A DNA stretch of 64,000 nucleotides, taken from contig NC_049981.1 in NCBI RefSeq assembly GCF_000003815.2, positions 32,179,074 to 32,243,073 on the forward strand, given 5' to 3'. This stretch comes from Branchiostoma floridae (taxonomy: Eukaryota; Chordata; Leptocardii; Amphioxiformes; Branchiostomatidae). This document shows, piece by piece, positions 21,730 to 33,235 of the stretch. The notes under the pieces are model-generated. The model saw only the letters and a program-made list of their open reading frames with translations. It searched no databases and was not told the origin of the DNA. Positions within the stretch are counted from its first letter, which is position 1, and the number at the start of each line of letters is the position of its first letter. The position numbers and the translations under genes were made by a program.

Positions 21730-22500
21730 ACTTACATTGTAGTGTTTACATTAATCTATTTTACCAGAGTAATCTAAGTGTGCTCTTTTAAACGTCGTTA
21801 CAAATGTGCACCCCTTTCAGTTTAATGAGACCGTTCTCACCTTACTTCCTTGTCAACGGTTTCACCACGAATCAAACCACAGAAGGACTTTATATGATTC
21901 TATGAACGATTATGGAGAAATAGGACACTAAGAGAAAAGGTATGGCAGAGTAGTAGATTTCAAGACTTCTGGTCCATCTTAGCATAACAGTCTACTTGTA
22001 TACTATACGTGACAAATAATGCGGAAGCGAGCACAATATATGCTTCTCAGTCCTGGAGCGTAACGTTGGGGAATCTTTCCATATCTATCTGGTGGTTTGA
22101 AGACGTCTATATCGACATAACAACATGTTCTCTAGCCTTGCTAGTCATCTTGAGTTCTGCTTCTAAAGGCGTCTCTACAGCCCGTTCATAGCCAAGGTAA
22201 GTAACGCATCTGTGTTAACGTTAAGTAGTAAGTTCAGACTTCTGAAGATTTTTGAAATAGCTTCTCCGCAGCTGTACTTGAAAGGATTGAAGTTATGGAT
22301 ACAGATTGGGCTGTAGTTAATACAGATCATACGAGTACAAATATTGTCAAGAAGTAAAGTCAACAATAATCACCAATAAATAGAAATATTGGAACATTCC
22401 TCATCACGACGAACCGGAATCGTTAGCACCCCCCCCCCCCCCCCCCACATAACACTGCTTTTTGGGGTGTAGGCAGGAAATGACATCCTTAACGGTCCTG
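21730..22500. other. Upstream region of unit 2; no gene seen
   Basis: No coding exon is supported. A run of 18 C residues lies at 22429-22446. No counterpart of the unit 3 first exon at 40493 was recognised here. Confidence 0.5.
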
Positions 22501-22507
22501 TTTACCT

Positions 22508-22925
22508 GTCCCTCCAGTATAACTCCCGTCTGGGATGTCTTCTGTCCAGCCCAGCATACAGGGACTCTGATCTTCCTGATCGGCTTTAGTTTAGCCAGCA
22601 GAGTAGTTTTATTCCACCGCAAAAACTCCTCTGCCGGCTACAGTCCTTCCCGAGCTTATGTTACTGTCTTAAACCACTGCAAGATCTGCTTGGAGATTAC
22701 GATTTTCTTAGCACACCTGACGTGTATTACATCATGACTCCATTCTAACGGTAAATATCACCTACATAACGTACCGATTACCTCCCCAGTATAACACCGG
22801 AGTCTGGGATGTCTTCTGTCGTACATAACGTACCGATTGCCTCCCCAGTATAACACCGGAGTCTGGGATGTCTTCTGTCCAGCCCAACATACCGGGACTC
22901 TGACATTCCTGGTCGGACGTCACAA
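22508..22925. repeat. Threefold repeat of the pre-start segment of unit 2
   Basis: The CCAGTATAAC...GTCTGGGATGTCTTCTGTC segment occurs at about 22514, 22788 and 22849. Unit 3 has it once, at about 41422. It lies just upstream of the putative start exon and may be 5' UTR or promoter. Confidence 0.7.
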
Positions 22926-22931
22926 CTTATC

Positions 22932-22939
22932 TGACGTCA
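22932..22939. promoter_or_regulatory. CRE-like palindrome upstream of the unit 2 start
   Basis: A perfect TGACGTCA lies 13 bp before the ATG at 22953, followed by ATTGG. Unit 3 has the same palindrome at the same spacing. Confidence 0.45.
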
Positions 22940-22952
22940 TTGGTCAATCACT

Positions 22953-22962
22953 ATGGAAACAG
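22953..22962 (+). CDS. Unit 2 start micro-exon
   Basis: ATGGAAACAG|GTGAGT gives Met-Glu-Thr plus one base and leaves phase 1, matching the TIR acceptor. It is identical in unit 3 at 41527-41536. Confidence 0.55.
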
Positions 22963-25900
22963 GTGAGTCACATTCTTCATATTCACTCAAATGTCACTGT
23001 TATTTGCAGATAGGCTAATGTGACTTTATAAGATATGTTACTTTATCCTAAAGGTACGGTTTATCTTAGTTCAGTAATCGTACTTATTTTGACTCATGGT
23101 AAGTCGCTGTGTTGTACAATACTTTCACTTTTACTCCAAACATCACCTTTATTCGAGCGTCAATGAAATGACCAAAACGATTCAAACTTTTGAAACACAA
23201 GCAAATGTATATATATATATATATATATATTGAAATTTTGGACATGTTCCCTACCAGGTCCGCTTGTTGTCCTCCTGCACGCAGCACAGGATGGGGAGTT
23301 CGTCAGGAGGCTGGTGGAGAAGCTGCGGGATCTGGGCGCAGGTTACAGTCTACCCCAGACAGACATCCCCTGTCAGCAGGTCACAGGCACTCCTGGTGAC
23401 GTCAGCCGCGCACAGCTCACGTCCACACTGACCCACGGCAGCGTGAAACTTGTCGTGCCCGTGATCAGCAGACACCTGCTTGCTGACCAGTCCTCGCTCA
23501 CGGTCGGACTGGAAACTGCCGTGAGGAACAACAAGCCTCGATACGTCATTTGGCTGGACCAGAACAAGGATGACTTCCGTGAGTTCGGCACGTTAGTCAG
23601 CCGGCAGTACCCAACCCTGGAGGCGCCGGCCAGGCGGGTCCAGCGGGACAGGATTGAGAAGACGATGCCCGGCAGTGGTTTCAGTTGGATGGACGGCATC
23701 GCCTGGGATGTGCGTGACGCGCTCTGCAGACAAACAGGTGAGGGTGGACATATCATGCCTGTTACATGATGTAATCAGCGGACTGTAGAAACAACTAAAC
23801 AATCTCGTCAAGCCTCTCGTATTAAAATGGCTAGTTTCAAAGGGACAACGTAAATCTGATCGCCGCACTTGTGTACTGAACACGACTTAATACATATCAG
23901 TATGTGAGCTGCATTTTCAGCATCATCTCGGGCGCATTGGTTGGGGCTATTAAAGTCCATCTTCTCTCTTCAGCATTTATTTCTCGTATTTCTCGTATTT
24001 GATGTGATATGATATCACTATGCATAGAAACCTGTGGTTAGGTTTTCTTCTTTGCTTTAATATTTGGACGACATTGTCAGTTGAAATGCAATCTACAGTG
24101 ATGACGCTTTTGAACTTACTAAAGGCATGAGAATACCAGGTGTTACTGCAGAATAGTTGATACTTTTGTTTCTTTTGAAGAAATGTATCATTGTTGCATA
24201 TGTTTTTGTTGCAGTATGTGATACATTAGACTTCTTGCACTTATATTTTTTCTCTACATTGGCCGAACTACGTTAGACTGACTGATATGTAATGTGAAAC
24301 CTTTTAGATATTTCGTGGATTAATATGATGTTTCTACAGTGCACCGAACTCGGTTAGACTGACGTGTGCCGTTTGTCTGTCCATCTCCACAGGTGTACTG
24401 AGGTGGCCGTGCTTGACGGCTTTGGACCTCACTCGTTCGTTCCTGGCTGACAACATGAACCTCCCAGCTGTTCTCGCACGGCTGGAGCAGGAGAACCAAC
24501 TGAGTCCGGCTGCGGTCCGGGATATCCAGGTAAGGTACATGATGGGACCGGCAGTTGTCAGAGTTTGGGTAACAACATCACTGCCACATGTACGTCGCAT
24601 TCATACAGTTTTATTGGCTTTCAATATGCCTGCCCTAACCTGTATCTAACACAATGTTCACTACATGGGCCGCGGCAGCACTCGCTTCTGACGAAATAAA
24701 ACTCTCGATGTGTTTATTTCGGACCCGCCCAATACACTACTCTACAGACTTCTCGATATGTTTCTACGATTGCAACATCAAGTGAAGAGCAGGGCTTCCA
24801 TTATTAACCCCCAAACGTGTGCATTGTGCTGCAATTTTTAATGCATGACACAGACGTACTGATCCGTCTCTTCCAGTATAGAGATGAAAGTCATAACTTG
24901 TAAATATTTACAAGTTATAGGTATACTAAAATAACCCTGTTGTTACCCGTCACTCCCTCTTTAGGTCGCTACACAGTACGTGTAGACTCTCGCTCTGAGA
25001 TACGGGTGCTGTGTAGTTCAATCAACAAAACGGCGCAAACTAATAAAGAAAGTCAATATGTGGTCTCATAATTTTTTCTGAACTAGATTACACCTCCAGA
25101 GATATGTGCTGTTGTTCGTCATTAGAACTGATAGCCAACCGTATATGGTTGAACAAGTATAGATATCGTCGGCAAACATTATGAATGATGATTAACGAAT
25201 ACAGGGTCAGTAATGACATCCCTTCAAGTGTTACTGTGAAAGTGAAAGTTTCACAACTTTGCGCAATAAGGTCTCTTTGATGTATTACTCCGAGTTGGTA
25301 CTCCTAAAATAGATCAGACCCAAAAAATAAACCGATGCACGGTGAGACATTCCCTTTCGACTGATCTCAAACGTTAGATTTTTGTATTGCAATCCTTACT
25401 ACAGTATGGGATTGCAATATATTGTTATATTGCAATCCATACATAGTATGGGATTGCAATATATTGTTTTTCCTTGGTCTCTTCTTCTTCTTCTTCTCCT
25501 GTCAAATCTTCAAATTGATTCAACTTTTTCATTTTTGGGCCAAATGAGCTGAAATTTGGCATGGGGGTAGGGATAGCAAATACCCCCAGACATTTTTTTC
25601 CACTTTTTTGATAGAGGCCTTAGAATTTATGATATTTATGGTTTTTGGTCATTTTAAGACAGAATATATATATTTTGGGCCCCTGTGCCCTCATATTAAA
25701 CCCTTGCTTAAGTCTTGCTTAAGTCGAGTCCTTCCGGACTCGAGTTGTGATGGCAGCCCATGCGTCCCTTTCGATCATAGCTCGTTGTAGGTTGTCAGCT
25801 TCAAGGCCAGTGTCTTTCCTGAGCATGTCTATGTATGTTGCTGCCGGCCTTCCCGGCCTCCTCTTCCCATGCCTGGGCGTCCAGAGTACCAGGTCAGCAA

Positions 25901-28900
25901 CCATTTCCTTGCTCCTGAGGCAGTGTCCTGCAAACTTTAATCTTCTCATTCGTATCTTATCAGACAGTTTTGGTAATCCAGCATACAAGTCCTTGTTAGA
26001 GATAAGTTGTGTCCAGTGGACGTTGAGAGCAGTTCTCAGTAGCCTCGTATAACAACCGTCCAACTGCTTTTCCAGCTTGGTAGTAAGTGTCCACGACTCG
26101 CACCAATACAGGAGTACTGATTCGACAGTCGAGAGGAAGAGCCTCACTTTTAGTTCACGTGAGAGGTTAACGTTTGATCTCCAGATCTTCTTTAGCCTGT
26201 TGCAAGCAAGCCAGGCTGCTGCTTTCCTTGCTGTTATGTCCTTTGCTGTGCTTTCCATTCTTGACCCCAGGTATTTGAAATCCTTTACCTCCTCCAGTGC
26301 ATTACCTTTGTTTGTTTTGAGACAGTATGGAGTCGGAATGTTAAAGGCCATGAACTTTGTTTTTCCACCATTCATACGGAGTCCAACCTTGCCCACTGAA
26401 CTCTCTACACGCCCAAGTAGCTCCTGAGCTTGTTGACCTGAAGTTTGGTACAGAGGTGCATTGGACATATGAGCACAGGAACCCATCAACACTTTCTTCA
26501 TAGACCACTTCAAACATTATTTATTTGGGTTTTTTTGGCCATTTTTGACTAAAAATGTCTATATTTGGCTCCTATGCCCTTGTATGAAAGCTAAATGACC
26601 TGAAATTTGGTAAAAAGGTGCATTGGATATATGAGCACAGGGCTCTATCAACACATTCTTCATAGGTCACTTCAAAAATGAGTTATTTTGGTTTTTTTTA
26701 GCCATTTTTGACAAAAAATGTATATTTTTGGCTCCTATACCCTTGTATGAAAACATAATGACCTGGAATTGGTACATAGGTGCATTGGACATATGAGCAC
26801 AGGGTCCCATCAACACTTTCTTCATAGATCACTTCAGAAATGAGTTATTTTGGGTTTTTCGGCCATTTTTGACTAAAAATGTATATTCTTGGCTCCTATA
26901 CCCTTGTTTGAAAACCGAATGACTTGAAATTCGGCATGAAAGTGTGTCTGGCAAGTGCCCACAGTACTTCAATTTCACGTTGGGCATACATTACTTTAAA
27001 GTGTTGAATTTCTTTTGCCATTTATGGACTAAAAATGTTAAGTTTTGGCTCCTGTACCTATGTATGAAAACCAAATGGTCTGAAATTTGGTATAAAGGTG
27101 CATACGGTATGTAACCACAGGCCTCTATTCACACCTATGGTGTACATCAATTAAAAATGGTTAAATTTGGGATTTTTTTACCATTTTTGATCAAAAATGT
27201 ATATTTTTGCTTCCTGTGTCCTGAAAAAGCCAACTGATCTGGAATTGGGTATTTTGGTAGCTTTAGCACTATAAATGGAAAATGGGCCACATAGACCAGT
27301 CCATTTTCATAAATAGCGGTGTTCTGGAAGAGTCAATTCTTGTAAGGGGGGGGGTAAAAAGTTTGTAGCGGGATGATGCTGTAGGACAGGTCAACTCCTG
27401 CAAAGGGTTGATATGGAACAGTTCACTTTGGCATACGTATGAAGATGGATTGCAATATGCTGTATTTGCTCCCAAGCAAATGTCGGCCTTTCTAGTTTTT
27501 TTCTGAGTTTCTTCTCCTCCTCCTCCTGTCAAATCTTCAAATGGATTTAACTTTTTCATTTTTGGATCAACTGAGCTGAAATGTGGCAGGGTGGTATAAA
27601 TAGCAAATACCCCCAGACGTTTTTTTTCTTCACTTTTTTGATAACATTAGAGGCCTTAGAAATTATGATATTTAGGGTTTTGGGTCATTTTTAGACCAAA
27701 TATGTATATTTTGGGCCCCTGTGCCCTGGTATTACAACCCAATGACCTGAAATTTGGCACAGAGGTGCATTGGACATATGATCGAGCACAGGAACCCATC
27801 AACACTTTCTTCATAGATCACTTAAAAAAATAGTTATTTTTGGGTTTTTGGCCATTTTTGACTAAAATGTCTATTTTTGGCTCCTATGAGCTTGTATAGC
27901 ATTCAAATAACTTTGAAAATTGGCCATGTTCTCTCCTTTCATCAAGTGGTACCGCTTTTAGTGATTCCAGTGTATTTTGCTTGTATCTCTTACATAGCTT
28001 AAAGATAGATTTCCTCGGAAACATCTTTTTTACAATTACTGTCTTGTATATTTCAGTCTACAAATTGATTTCCGTTCTGTGCAGACAACCGGCTGTACCA
28101 GGTCAGCAGAGCTGTTGGTGAGGAGAGGCAGCTGTGGACCCGGCTGGGACAGGAGCTGGGACTGAACAGGACGGTGCTGGACAACATACGGAGGGACTAC
28201 TATTTCGGGAATACCAAGATGGCGTTCCAGATGCTGAAGGCGTGGCGCACCAAGACCCCCCACGGACCGCTCCACTACCTGCCGCAGCTGGAGGAAACAC
28301 TGCAGAACATGGGCAAGCCGGACCTGGCTGCAGCTGTACAGGGGGTGTACAAGGTGAGTTAATGAATTTCAATTTTTGAAAATTCATCTTCAAGGTTAAT
28401 ATGTCTTCAAAAGCAAATATTTTCATGGTTTAATATTTCTTTAGATCAATGTAATATTCATCCTTAATTGCAGAAAATATTATCCCGCGACAGATCTATT
28501 GCATCGCAACTTCTGAAACACAATTATTTATGTCAATATGAAACAGTAAAAAGTATAATCTTTTTTATACAGGAGTACTGTGATGCCTTGCCGTTACAAG
28601 AGGTCAGTCCTGAGATGACCGGAGACACACTGTGGTGAGTAGACATGGTCACAGCCATAACCTCGTAGTTTTTAAAAAGGTACCTACTACTACTGCTGCA
28701 ACTATACTTTGCAGGAATAAACAATAGGTGCCTACATGTGTTTATCTCCTCAGGTCCCTCCGCCTGCCAGGTGAAGGGAAGTACCTGTGCAGACGGACCG
28801 ACCTGGGCATGGTGACGCCCTACCCGCTGTGTCACACCTGTATGTTTGAACACCTGGCTACAATACCTGTGTTTATCTCCTCAGGTCCCTCCGCTTGCCA

Positions 28901-31900
28901 GGTGAAGGGAAGTACCTGTGCAGACGGACCGACCTGGGCGTGGTGACGTCCTACCCGCTGCACGTGACCTACAGGAGTGCGAACTGGTCCGACAACTGGC
29001 AGCAGGTGGGGGAATGGATGCCGTTGGGTCCGCTCTTCTCCATCCAGTGTGAGGACGTGGAGGGGCCGGTGGACATCCTACTGCCGCACGTGCTGTGTCT
29101 GACTGATGTATCAGGTAAGGGGAAATTGAAGCTAAAGTTTAATTTCTCAACGCGTGTTTACGTTTTGCAAAACGTCTTAAAGCTCAACCTGTGTTGGCCT
29201 CCTTTTTTCTCCAGAACTCACCCCAGCAGACATCCAAGTCGTGCACGTGGTGGGAGATTCCCCCGAGCTGCTGCCGGTTACAGAACTCACCCCCTCCCAC
29301 GCGGTGACCAGGTTCAAGAAAGGCAGCCTGTTTGGTGTAGTGGGGAGGACAGCGAAAGTCCTGGGCATCTCCAGGAACGGCCTGTTGACGGCGTTTGCTG
29401 CTGTGAATGACTCCGACATTTCAACGTTGAAAGTCTACATTGTATCCAACACTACCATCATGCATGAGGTGGGTCATAACATTGTGGCTAAAGTTGAACT
29501 GTAATTTCAAACACAAAAATGGACCCTAATTTATGTCTGATCGACGATCATTGTATTCAAATCGATATTTGTCCGTTTTTAACGTTACTTATTAGTGATT
29601 TAGTCATTAGACAAATTGAGAAGAACGTGAAAAAAACTTTGCGCCATGTGATATTTGCTTTGTCCAGTTACTTTCTTATGGTTGTCTGCAGTTGATATTG
29701 GGCAAGCTGGCAGCATGGTGTTGTCATATGAACCTTTGAGAGAAACTAGAAAAGATAAAACCTTGCGCCTATGACTTCTGGCAGGATACTTGCTTTACCA
29801 ACCTACATACCTGGTCACTAGACGTTCTCGTCATTGGCAAGGCAAGGTGGGCATGGGGCGGGAGGCCTGTTTTCATGTTTTATAGATCCTAAAAACACGT
29901 TCATTTTTGCTCCGTACAGGCCCTTCAAAAAAATGAGAAACCGTGGAACTTTGCGCCCTGTGACTACAGGACATGTGAGCTAAAACCAGGTGCTGTTTAC
30001 TACCTAGAGGGAAGCATTACAAATGGCAGAGACATGTTTATGTCCTCATCTCCACAGGTTTGTTGGAGTTTTTTTTCAAATTCCAGAAATGCTACTGGGT
30101 TCTTGTCCAGTTTCTTTCCTAAGCTAGTATTGCTGCATATTGTGTTAGGTACATACCTGTGTGCGTGCATATGAGTGTGCATGCTTGTTTGTATGTTACT
30201 GTTTGTGTCTATACATGCGTGAGTGTGCATGTGTGTGCATGTGTATGTCCGCATGCGTGTTTGTGTCCACATATGTGTGCATGTGTGTGTATGTGTCCTC
30301 ATATGTGTGTGTGTATGTATGTCTGTCTATGTATGTGTGGGAATGTGTGTATGTGTGTGAATGTGTGTCATGGGTGTATGTGAATTTGTATGTTTGCTCA
30401 TGGTCTTACATCTTTAGGTTCCGCAAGTTGGTCACCGAATGTCTAACAATCGTCGCACTTGCCACATATTCTAGTGCCTAATGTTTGAAGACACGTTCGA
30501 CACCAACAAATTCTACGAGCCGTTCCGGGTGGAAGTTACTTCCGACATCTGGAACAGCAGCACCACCTCGCGACTAACCCTGGAACTGCTCAAGGAGGTC
30601 AACAATGATGCAAAAGAACCTGTTGCAGAGCTAACTCTGGGTAAGTTCAATCTTTATATAATGGAAAATTATTGAATGTGATGTAAGTAAAAGTGTTATC
30701 ATATCATTGAAATTGGACAAATTATCTTATACAAGTCATCAATATCGGTAAACGTAACGTATACAGAAAAGGCTCCGGACGTTTACCTAAATGATTCTGG
30801 TCACGTTGTCTTTCGAAAAAGGTGATCATTTACTTCATTCACTGCTCCAGGCCACTACAAGCGAGGAAACACGGCTGAAGGTGTTGACAGCGGCCTGTCC
30901 ACACCCACGGAGTTGGAGAAATATCTGGAATCTTTAGACATTGCAGGTATTGTTTTTTTAAGTGGCATTCTTTATTAATGCTAGATCATAAGATTGGCAT
31001 CAAAAACTCAATACCATAGGCTTGTAGACAGAAATTAAAGCAAATCAAACAATTGTTGTTCTTGGGACATACATATAGTGTCATTGCATATATGACACAT
31101 GGTCTGCTCTACGATTAACATTCTTAGAACAGTGCGTGGCCTAATATCAACCATTTTAAAGTGCACTATAGCCTATAGTCATATTGCGATGAATGTCAGC
31201 AGGAAGTCAGTTGAATAGAAATTCAATCATGATCATGGTTTATACGTGCCATACCAAGAACACTTTAACGAAACTTCAATTGAATTATATGCTTCCTCCA
31301 AATGCTTTTCAAGGCAGAGGTTCAATCCTGTTGGTTGGAGACGAATACTGCACATCAAAGGGCGGAATATCCACCATCAACCGCCAGGTGGCGCACATGA
31401 TCACCGCCGCAGGTGCCAAGGTCTACGCTACCGTGTTGGAAGCAAGTCAACAAGAGGAGAGGGATGCAGAACGAGACGGAGTGAGACTCCTCAAGCCCCG
31501 TCTTGATGTCGACAGCAGCGCGAAGCCGTCCTTAGAGTGGCTGACTGTGTACCACAAACATCACTTTCCACACATCCCATCAGATATCAGCTGCATTGTG
31601 GGCCATGTTGACGTCACAAGCAGAGCAGCCAGGAAGATCAAAGAGGAGCGGTTTCCACACGCCAAGCTCGTCATGTTCGGTCACGTGGCGCCAGAGGAGA
31701 CAGAGCACTACAAGAGTGACGAGAAGGCCCTGGGTGTGGGGAGGAAGGAAGCCAGCATCCAGGACGACATTGGCAAGGCTGATGTCGTCTTCTCGGTAGG
31801 ACCGCGCATTCACCGCCATTACGACAGGTTCCTTCATCAGTGTGGTGTGGATCACTACATCTTCCTACCTGAACCTTCAAAGGTATTCAGTGAAGCAAAG

Positions 31901-32605
31901 ATGACCTTTGGAGAAGAGGATGAAGCCGAAAAGCCAGAGAGAGTTGTTCTGTCCATCGGCAGGGTGCGGAATGTGGAGATGCTGAAAGGTCACGACCTGG
32001 CCGCAGGANNNNNNNNNNNNNNNNNNNNNNNNNNNNNNNNNNNNNNNNNNNNNNNNNNNNNNNNNNNNNNNNNNNNNNNNNNNNNNNNNNNNNNNNNNNN
32101 NNNNNNNNCAGGAGTTCCCGTCTTCATCTCAGAGCAGTCAGGACTTGCAGAGATGATAAAGAAGCTATCAGACAGGCTGGGGCAGCTCACGTTCCGTCAC
32201 TGTATCGTCAAGATGAAGGGAGACACCGCGACCGACGCTGATGCAGAGAAGTGGGCAGATGCTATTGAGGACTTCATCACAAACGCCAGGTCAGAGTTCG
32301 CGGAAGCCCGCGCCTTCAGGGAGAAACTGCTGGCCTCCAAGTACTGGGAAGAGTCTCACCAGACGTTCCTACAGGCCTCTGGCATCACTGGTAAGAAACC
32401 GTGGTCATATCTATTTATACCTCAACAGATAAATACTTTATGCATCTATACACAAACTCTTCAATGTTTCCATCATCCATATGCTGTCTTTATGATATTT
32501 CATAACAATACTGTTCTTGGCTCATCGTTTGAACTCATGTACTTCACAGCCAGCCCCAGTGCCCAAGCGGAGGGTGGAGATGCTGAAGCCGGTGACCCCA
32601 ACTGA
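22953..32605 (+). CDS. Unit 2: TIR-(half CARD)-death-ZU5-UPA-GT4 gene
   Basis: Predicted exons: 22953-22962, 23258-23737, (24393-24529), 28085-28353, 28573-28634, 28885-29114, 29215-29468, 29920-30057, 30475-30640, 30851-30946, 31314-32390 and 32550-32605. Compared with unit 3, the second CARD exon and the Roc-COR exon are missing; AT-rich repeats and an RTE fragment lie in their place. Splicing 24529 (phase 0) to 28085 (needs phase 1) would shift frame. Skipping the half-CARD exon joins TIR directly to the death domain in frame, predicting about 996 aa once the N gap is filled from unit 3. Without skipping, the gene is broken. AATAAA lies at 32645-32650. Confidence 0.7.
23258..23737 (+). CDS. 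Unit 2 TIR-like domain exon
   Basis: This 480-nt phase 1-1 exon encodes about 160 residues. VVLLHAAQDGEFVRRLVEKL matches TIR box 1. VTGTPGDVSRAQL matches the BB-loop region. VKLVVPVISRHLLADQ matches strand D and beyond. LTVGLETAVRNNKPRYVIWL places a Glu (codon 23512-23514) where NADase TIRs such as SARM1 have their catalytic Glu. A C-terminal helix includes WDVRDALCRQ. A (TA)n tract precedes the exon (about 23207-23230). Confidence 0.75.
24393..24529 (+). CDS. Unit 2 CARD first-half exon (orphan)
   Basis: This encodes SFLADNMNLPAVLARLEQEN then LSPAAVRDIQ, matching CARD helices 1-4 (the L-x-x-x-x-LS-x-x-E-x-x-x-I pattern). It ends in phase 0 at CAG|GTAAGG. The second CARD exon, present in unit 3 at 45479-45719, is missing here, so the exon can only be skipped or lead to a frameshift. 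Confidence 0.65.
24530..25380. other. Unit 2 intron with no exon
   Basis: The first part is homologous to the unit 3 intron after CARD exon 1 (about 42932-43450). After that the two diverge. No CARD2 or Roc-COR reading was found. Confidence 0.6.
25380..27960. repeat. AT-rich element with ~162-bp internal tandem repeat
   Basis: A GCATTGGACATATGAGCACAG-type motif recurs at about 26457, 26619 and 26780, with more diverged copies to 27770, spaced about 162 bp. It is followed by CCATTTTTGACTAAAAATG stretches. Edges carry GGGATTGCAATATATTG-like sequence. A related array in the opposite orientation lies at 50210-51320. The family is unknown to me; it may be a non-autonomous DNA element. Confidence 0.65.
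25719..26513 (-). mobile_element. RTE-like LINE fragment (RT C-terminal part)
   Basis: The minus-strand frame of about 264 codons encodes VGLRMNGGKTKFMAFN, VKDFKYLGSRME, LLYWCESWTLTTKLEKQLDG, RMRRLKFAGHCLR and GKRRPGRPAATYIDML. This is the familiar end of RTE-type LINE polyproteins. The catalytic RT part and endonuclease are absent. It sits inside the AT-rich repeat where unit 2 lacks its Roc-COR exon. Confidence 0.8.
28085..28353 (+). CDS. Unit 2 death domain exon
   Basis: This 269-nt exon (phase 1 to 0) is nearly identical to 149-417. It carries NRLYQVSRAVGEERQLW, QELGLNRTVLDNI, FQMLKAWRTKTPHG and DLAAAVQGVYK. The hypervariable stretch after VLDNI reads RRDYYFGNTKM. Confidence 0.8.
28573..29468 (+). 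CDS. Unit 2 ZU5/FIIND-like region (28573-28634, 28885-29114, 29215-29468)
   Basis: The three exons have exactly the lengths seen in unit 1 (62, 230 and 254 nt) and matching phases. KYLCRRTDLGVV, PVDILLPHVLCL, VVHVVGDSPELLP and RFKKGSLFGVVGRT are kept, with the His and Ser 27 residues apart. A second acceptor at 28754, 131 bp upstream of 28885, begins a duplicate exon start and would shift frame if used. Confidence 0.75.
28754..28884 (+). repeat. 131-bp tandem duplication of the ZU5 acceptor and exon start, unit 2
   Basis: CTCAGGTCCCTCCGC and the next ~85 exonic bases occur twice, 131 bp apart. The same arrangement is at 49090/49221 and, decayed, at about 1174/1285. Confidence 0.9.
29469..29919. 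other. Unit 2 intron between ZU5 and UPA
   Basis: No feature seen beyond ordinary intron sequence. Confidence 0.5.
29920..30640 (+). CDS. Unit 2 UPA subdomain (29920-30057 and 30475-30640)
   Basis: The 138- and 166-nt exons match unit 1 in length and phase. The first encodes KPWNFAPCDYRTCELKPGAV and NGRDMFMSSSPQ; the second CLMFEDTFDTNKFYEPFRVEV up to AELTLG. The second acceptor is CTAG. Confidence 0.7.
30140..30400. repeat. GT-rich microsatellite in a UPA intron
   Basis: An imperfect TGTGTATG/TGCATG run creates Cys/Val-rich and His/Thr-rich spurious ORFs on the two strands. Confidence 0.9.
30851..30946 (+). CDS. Unit 2 linker exon
   Basis: This 96-nt phase 1-1 exon encodes GHYKRGNTAEGVDSGLSTP and ELEKYLESLDIAG. 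It joins UPA to the glycosyltransferase. Confidence 0.7.
31314..32390 (+). CDS. Unit 2 GT4-type glycosyltransferase exon (with assembly gap)
   Basis: This phase 1-1 exon begins GRGSILLVGDEYCTSKGGI, typical of the N-terminal Rossmann half of GT-B, GT4-family enzymes, and includes LSIGRVRNVEMLKGHDLAAG at the start of the donor-binding half. A run of 100 N (32009-32108) replaces what in unit 3 is 253 bp, including the E-x7-E donor motif. Sequence resumes at GVPVFISEQSGLAEMI. The frame survives because 100 and 253 are equal modulo 3. Confidence 0.8.
32009..32108. other. Assembly gap (100 N)
   Basis: Exactly 100 N, the usual placeholder for unknown size. Alignment to unit 3 predicts about 253 bp. 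Confidence 0.95.
32550..32605 (+). CDS. Unit 2 terminal exon
   Basis: After a CTTCACAG acceptor, it encodes a short acidic tail (SPSAQAEGGDAEAGDPN) and TGA at 32603-32605. AATAAA follows at 32645-32650. Confidence 0.75.
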
Positions 32606-33084
32606 GGATCTGACGACTGTAGATCGTCTATGTCATTGAGTGTAAATAAAGTGGTTTGACAGTGAGAAATAGTTAAAACGTCTAATGATGCTGACGATAA
32701 ACCACCTTTAAAATTTTTTAGACAATACCTCACGTTAAAATTTAGACATGACGTAACACATTAACTTTTTTGTGCATAAGAGATAAGATTAATCAGTAAT
32801 TAGACAATATAATCTTTCCCTTAAATGGATGGAAGTAAGATAGTGGAAAGAAGCTGACATTAGTCCAGAATGGCCTTTTTTGAAAATTGATATGTGATTA
32901 TCAAGATGCTTCAACACTTTTCAATTCTATAACAGGAATTAACTGAGTAATCGATGGTTTATTACTAAATGTATTATGTAATTTCCTATTTGTAAGCATT
33001 GTAATCTTTTGTCGTTAAGTTCTTTTGCTTGGGTTGTCATAGTCTGGAAAAGACTGACTGACAGAGAGAGATTATGATATATCA

Positions 33085-33200
33085 ATAAAACAGTCACATG
33101 TAGGCACCAAACTGTCACATGTAGGGACCAAACAGTCACATGTAGGGACCAAACAGTCACATGTATACGGACCAAACAGTCACATGTAGGGACCAAACAC
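33085..33200. repeat. ~21-bp tandem repeat, about five copies
   Basis: The CAGTCACATGTAGGGACCAAA unit is present about five times here and once at the paralogous site (about 54246). Confidence 0.9.
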
Positions 33201-33235
33201 CACTAATTTTTTCTCATGTCTATCGATCTGTTATA

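Noticed and set aside
23373-23883. Minus-strand ORFs across the TIR and GT4 exons
   Set aside because: Mirror frames of conserved + strand exons. The same shadows appear in both paralogues and resemble no family.
28754-28839. The duplicated ZU5 segment as a real cassette exon with a donor at GTATGT
   Set aside because: At 86 nt it would shift frame into the next exon; more likely a duplication relic.
30159-30481. Cys-rich ORFs over the GT-rich stretch
   Set aside because: Produced by the TGTGTATG microsatellite on both strands; lies in an intron.
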